Assembly (NCBI GenBank): GCA_037969115.1
Contig: JBBKWQ010000257.1
Coordinates: 1-41,774, forward strand
Source of the DNA: JBBKWQ01 sp037969115
GTDB lineage: Bacteria > Actinomycetota > Acidimicrobiia > Acidimicrobiales > Ilumatobacteraceae
DNA length: 41,774 nucleotides
Reading direction: 5' to 3'
Within the stretch, counting starts at the first letter, position 1, and each line of letters opens with the position of its first letter. Below the pieces are notes generated by a model, which saw only the letters and a list, made by a program, of their open reading frames with translations, did not search any database and was not told where the DNA came from. The position numbers were made by a program, and so were the translations under genes. Below are positions 40,457 to 41,774 of this stretch, one piece after another.

Positions 40457-41679
40457 CAGTACGCAGCCCCTTCACGGTCGCGGTTACGGGTGCTGACCTT
40501 CAGCGCTGTGGTGAAAAGCACATAGCCGGCGAATCCCGCCACCACCGAGACCGCCACGACCGCATACACGTTCCAGTCACGATCGCGCCCGACCTGGATG
40601 GCGGCGAGCAACAGGAACCACCCGAGCGCCACGGGAATCAGGAGCTTCCAGCCGAGATCCATCAGCTGGTCGTAACGCAACCGTGGCAGTGTCGCCCGGA
40701 ACCACACGTATATATAGAGGAAGAAGAACACTTTGAGCATCAGCCACGCCGTGCCTCCGAACGGGCCGAGCAACGCGAACAGGTTGAAGCCGGCGACCTC
40801 GAGCGGTTGCGGGCCGCCCAGGAACAGGGTGACGATCAAGGCGCTCATCGAGATCACGTTCATGAACTCGGCGAGGAAGAAGAGCGCGAAGGTGAAACCT
40901 GAATATTCGGTGTGGTACCCGCCGACGATCTCCTGCTCGGCCTCGACGAGGTCGAACGGTGGACGGTTGAGTTCGGCCGTCATGGCGATGAGGAACACGA
41001 CGAAGGGCACGAATCCGGTCAGAACGATGTTCCAGGATCGCAGCGAGTCCTGCTCGAACACGATGCCCGATGTCGACAGGGTGCCGGCCGTCATGAAGAC
41101 GGCCGCAAGGCTGAGGCCGAGGGCTGCCTCGTAGGAGATCATCTGCGCCGACGCACGCACCGAACCCAACAACGGGTATTTGGAACCGCTCGACCATCCC
41201 GCCAGCATCACGCCGTACACCGCGATCGAGCTGAGAGCGAGCACGAGCAGCACGCCGATGGGTGGGTCGGCGAGTTGTACTCTGGTGGTCTCGCCGAACC
41301 ACGTGACCGTGCCGTCCTTGCCGTCGCTGAAGTCGCCGCCGAGGGGGATCACGGTCCAGATCAAGAATGCGGGGATGAGCGCCAACAGCGGTGCGAGCCG
41401 AAACACCAACCGATCGGCCCGCTCGGGCAGGAGGTCCTCCTTGAACAGGAGCTTCGTGCCGTCTGCCAGGGTCTGCAGGATGCCGAACGGACCGGCCTTG
41501 TTCGGTCCGATGCGGTTCTGCATGCCCGACACGATCTTGCGCTCGAACCACACCATGAACATCGTGCCGACGAGCCCGACGACGAAGACCACCAGCACTT
41601 TGGCGAGGACGATCAGGAACGGCTGGAACGAGATGTCGTCGAGCAGCGGATCGACGGCGAGCAACGAGGCGGCGGGCAT
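40456..41679 (-). CDS. nuoH: NADH-quinone oxidoreductase subunit H (locus 2)
   Basis: Membrane subunit of the quinone channel, 407 residues, longer than the 349-residue copy of locus 1. Conserved segments: MQNRIGPNKAGPFGILQTLADG near the N-terminus, AELNRPPFDLVEAEQEIVGGYHTEYSG and a C-terminal RATLPRLRYDQLM. The first has the usual RIGPN signature of NuoH, whereas locus 1 has SRLGPMEAGPYG, another sign of distinct lineages. ATG 41679 overlaps the nuoG stop as TGATG. Confidence 0.96.
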   Translation of the reverse strand: MPAASLLAVDPLLDDISFQPFLIVLAKVLVVFVVGLVGTMFMVWFERKIVSGMQNRIGPNKAGPFGILQTLADGTKLLFKEDLLPERADRLVFRLAPLLALIPAFLIWTVIPLGGDFSDGKDGTVTWFGETTRVQLADPPIGVLLVLALSSIAVYGVMLAGWSSGSKYPLLGSVRASAQMISYEAALGLSLAAVFMTAGTLSTSGIVFEQDSLRSWNIVLTGFVPFVVFLIAMTAELNRPPFDLVEAEQEIVGGYHTEYSGFTFALFFLAEFMNVISMSALIVTLFLGGPQPLEVAGFNLFALLGPFGGTAWLMLKVFFFLYIYVWFRATLPRLRYDQLMDLGWKLLIPVALGWFLLLAAIQVGRDRDWNVYAVVAVSVVAGFAGYVLFTTALKVSTRNRDREGAAY

Positions 41680-41774
41680 CACGCGAGGCGCCCGATCGTG
41701 ACGTCGGTGACCGGTGCCGAGGCGTCGACGATGTCGGTGATGTCGGACCCGGTCTGATTGAACGGTGCCCACGC
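41679..41774 (-). CDS. nuoG: NADH-quinone oxidoreductase subunit G, C-terminal 31 residues (locus 2, partial)
   Basis: The last 31 codons of a gene entering from the right edge. They read AWAPFNQTG, then a DITDIVDA segment and a TIGRLA terminus before TGA (41681-41679), which overlaps the nuoH ATG. The position directly before nuoH and the fit with actinobacterial NuoG tails support the call, but 31 residues alone are thin evidence. If correct, this locus includes the NADH-oxidising module (E, F, G), unlike locus 1. Confidence 0.6.
   Translation of the reverse strand, partial: AWAPFNQTGSDITDIVDASAPVTDVTIGRLA

Noticed and set aside
18124..41774. Horizontal transfer or mobile element between the two nuo loci
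   Set aside because: Base composition and codon use look uniform, and there are no transposase, integrase or tRNA genes or flanking direct repeats.

Overview
The window is one continuous high-GC bacterial chromosome segment with densely packed genes, many GTG starts and many ATGA, GTGA or TGATG stop/start overlaps. Its gene content (two complex I loci, PadR and TetR-type control signals, a soluble acyl-ACP desaturase, an actinobacterial-type 'Sensor' histidine kinase) points to an actinobacterium. I would guess the Acidimicrobiia (Ilumatobacter-like), but that placement is inference. There are no RNA genes, insertion sequences, prophage genes or CRISPR arrays that I can see.

Region 1 (1-5.0 kb) holds a partial gene, acetyl-CoA synthetase, a divergent carnitine-type 2-oxoglutarate dioxygenase and a secreted endonuclease/exonuclease/phosphatase-fold protein. 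Region 2 (5.0-18.5 kb, minus strand) is one long transcription unit: nuoA-B-C-D-H-I-J-K-L-M-N, then a MidA/NDUFAF7-type methyltransferase and a kinase-methyltransferase fusion. This nuo set lacks nuoE, nuoF and nuoG, so it encodes the 11-subunit form of complex I without its own NADH-oxidising module. Its NuoD has Trp where the usual quinone-site Tyr lies, and its NuoL and NuoM carry His/Asp-rich loops.

Region 3 (18.8-33.7 kb) separates the two nuo loci. It holds a small Lys-tailed protein, an epoxide hydrolase divergent from a PadR-ABC-FtsX operon (with a clear promoter and operator between them), an aldehyde dehydrogenase, a CrtA-like protein preceded by a 14-codon leader ORF, threonine dehydratase, an acyl-ACP desaturase behind a perfect palindrome, a four-gene ABC transporter plus two-component operon, and a class II aldolase. 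Several of these genes appear to be transcribed without a leader.

Region 4 (33.8 kb to the end, minus strand) is a second complex I locus reading nuoG(end)-H-I-J-K-L-M-N. It looks like the conventional 14-subunit enzyme and continues beyond the window. The two loci probably give the cell two complex I isoenzymes with different electron inputs: NADH for the second, and an unknown donor (ferredoxin, F420H2 or a borrowed EFG module) for the first. The MidA-type protein is a plausible complex I assembly methyltransferase, because the target arginine is present in NuoD.
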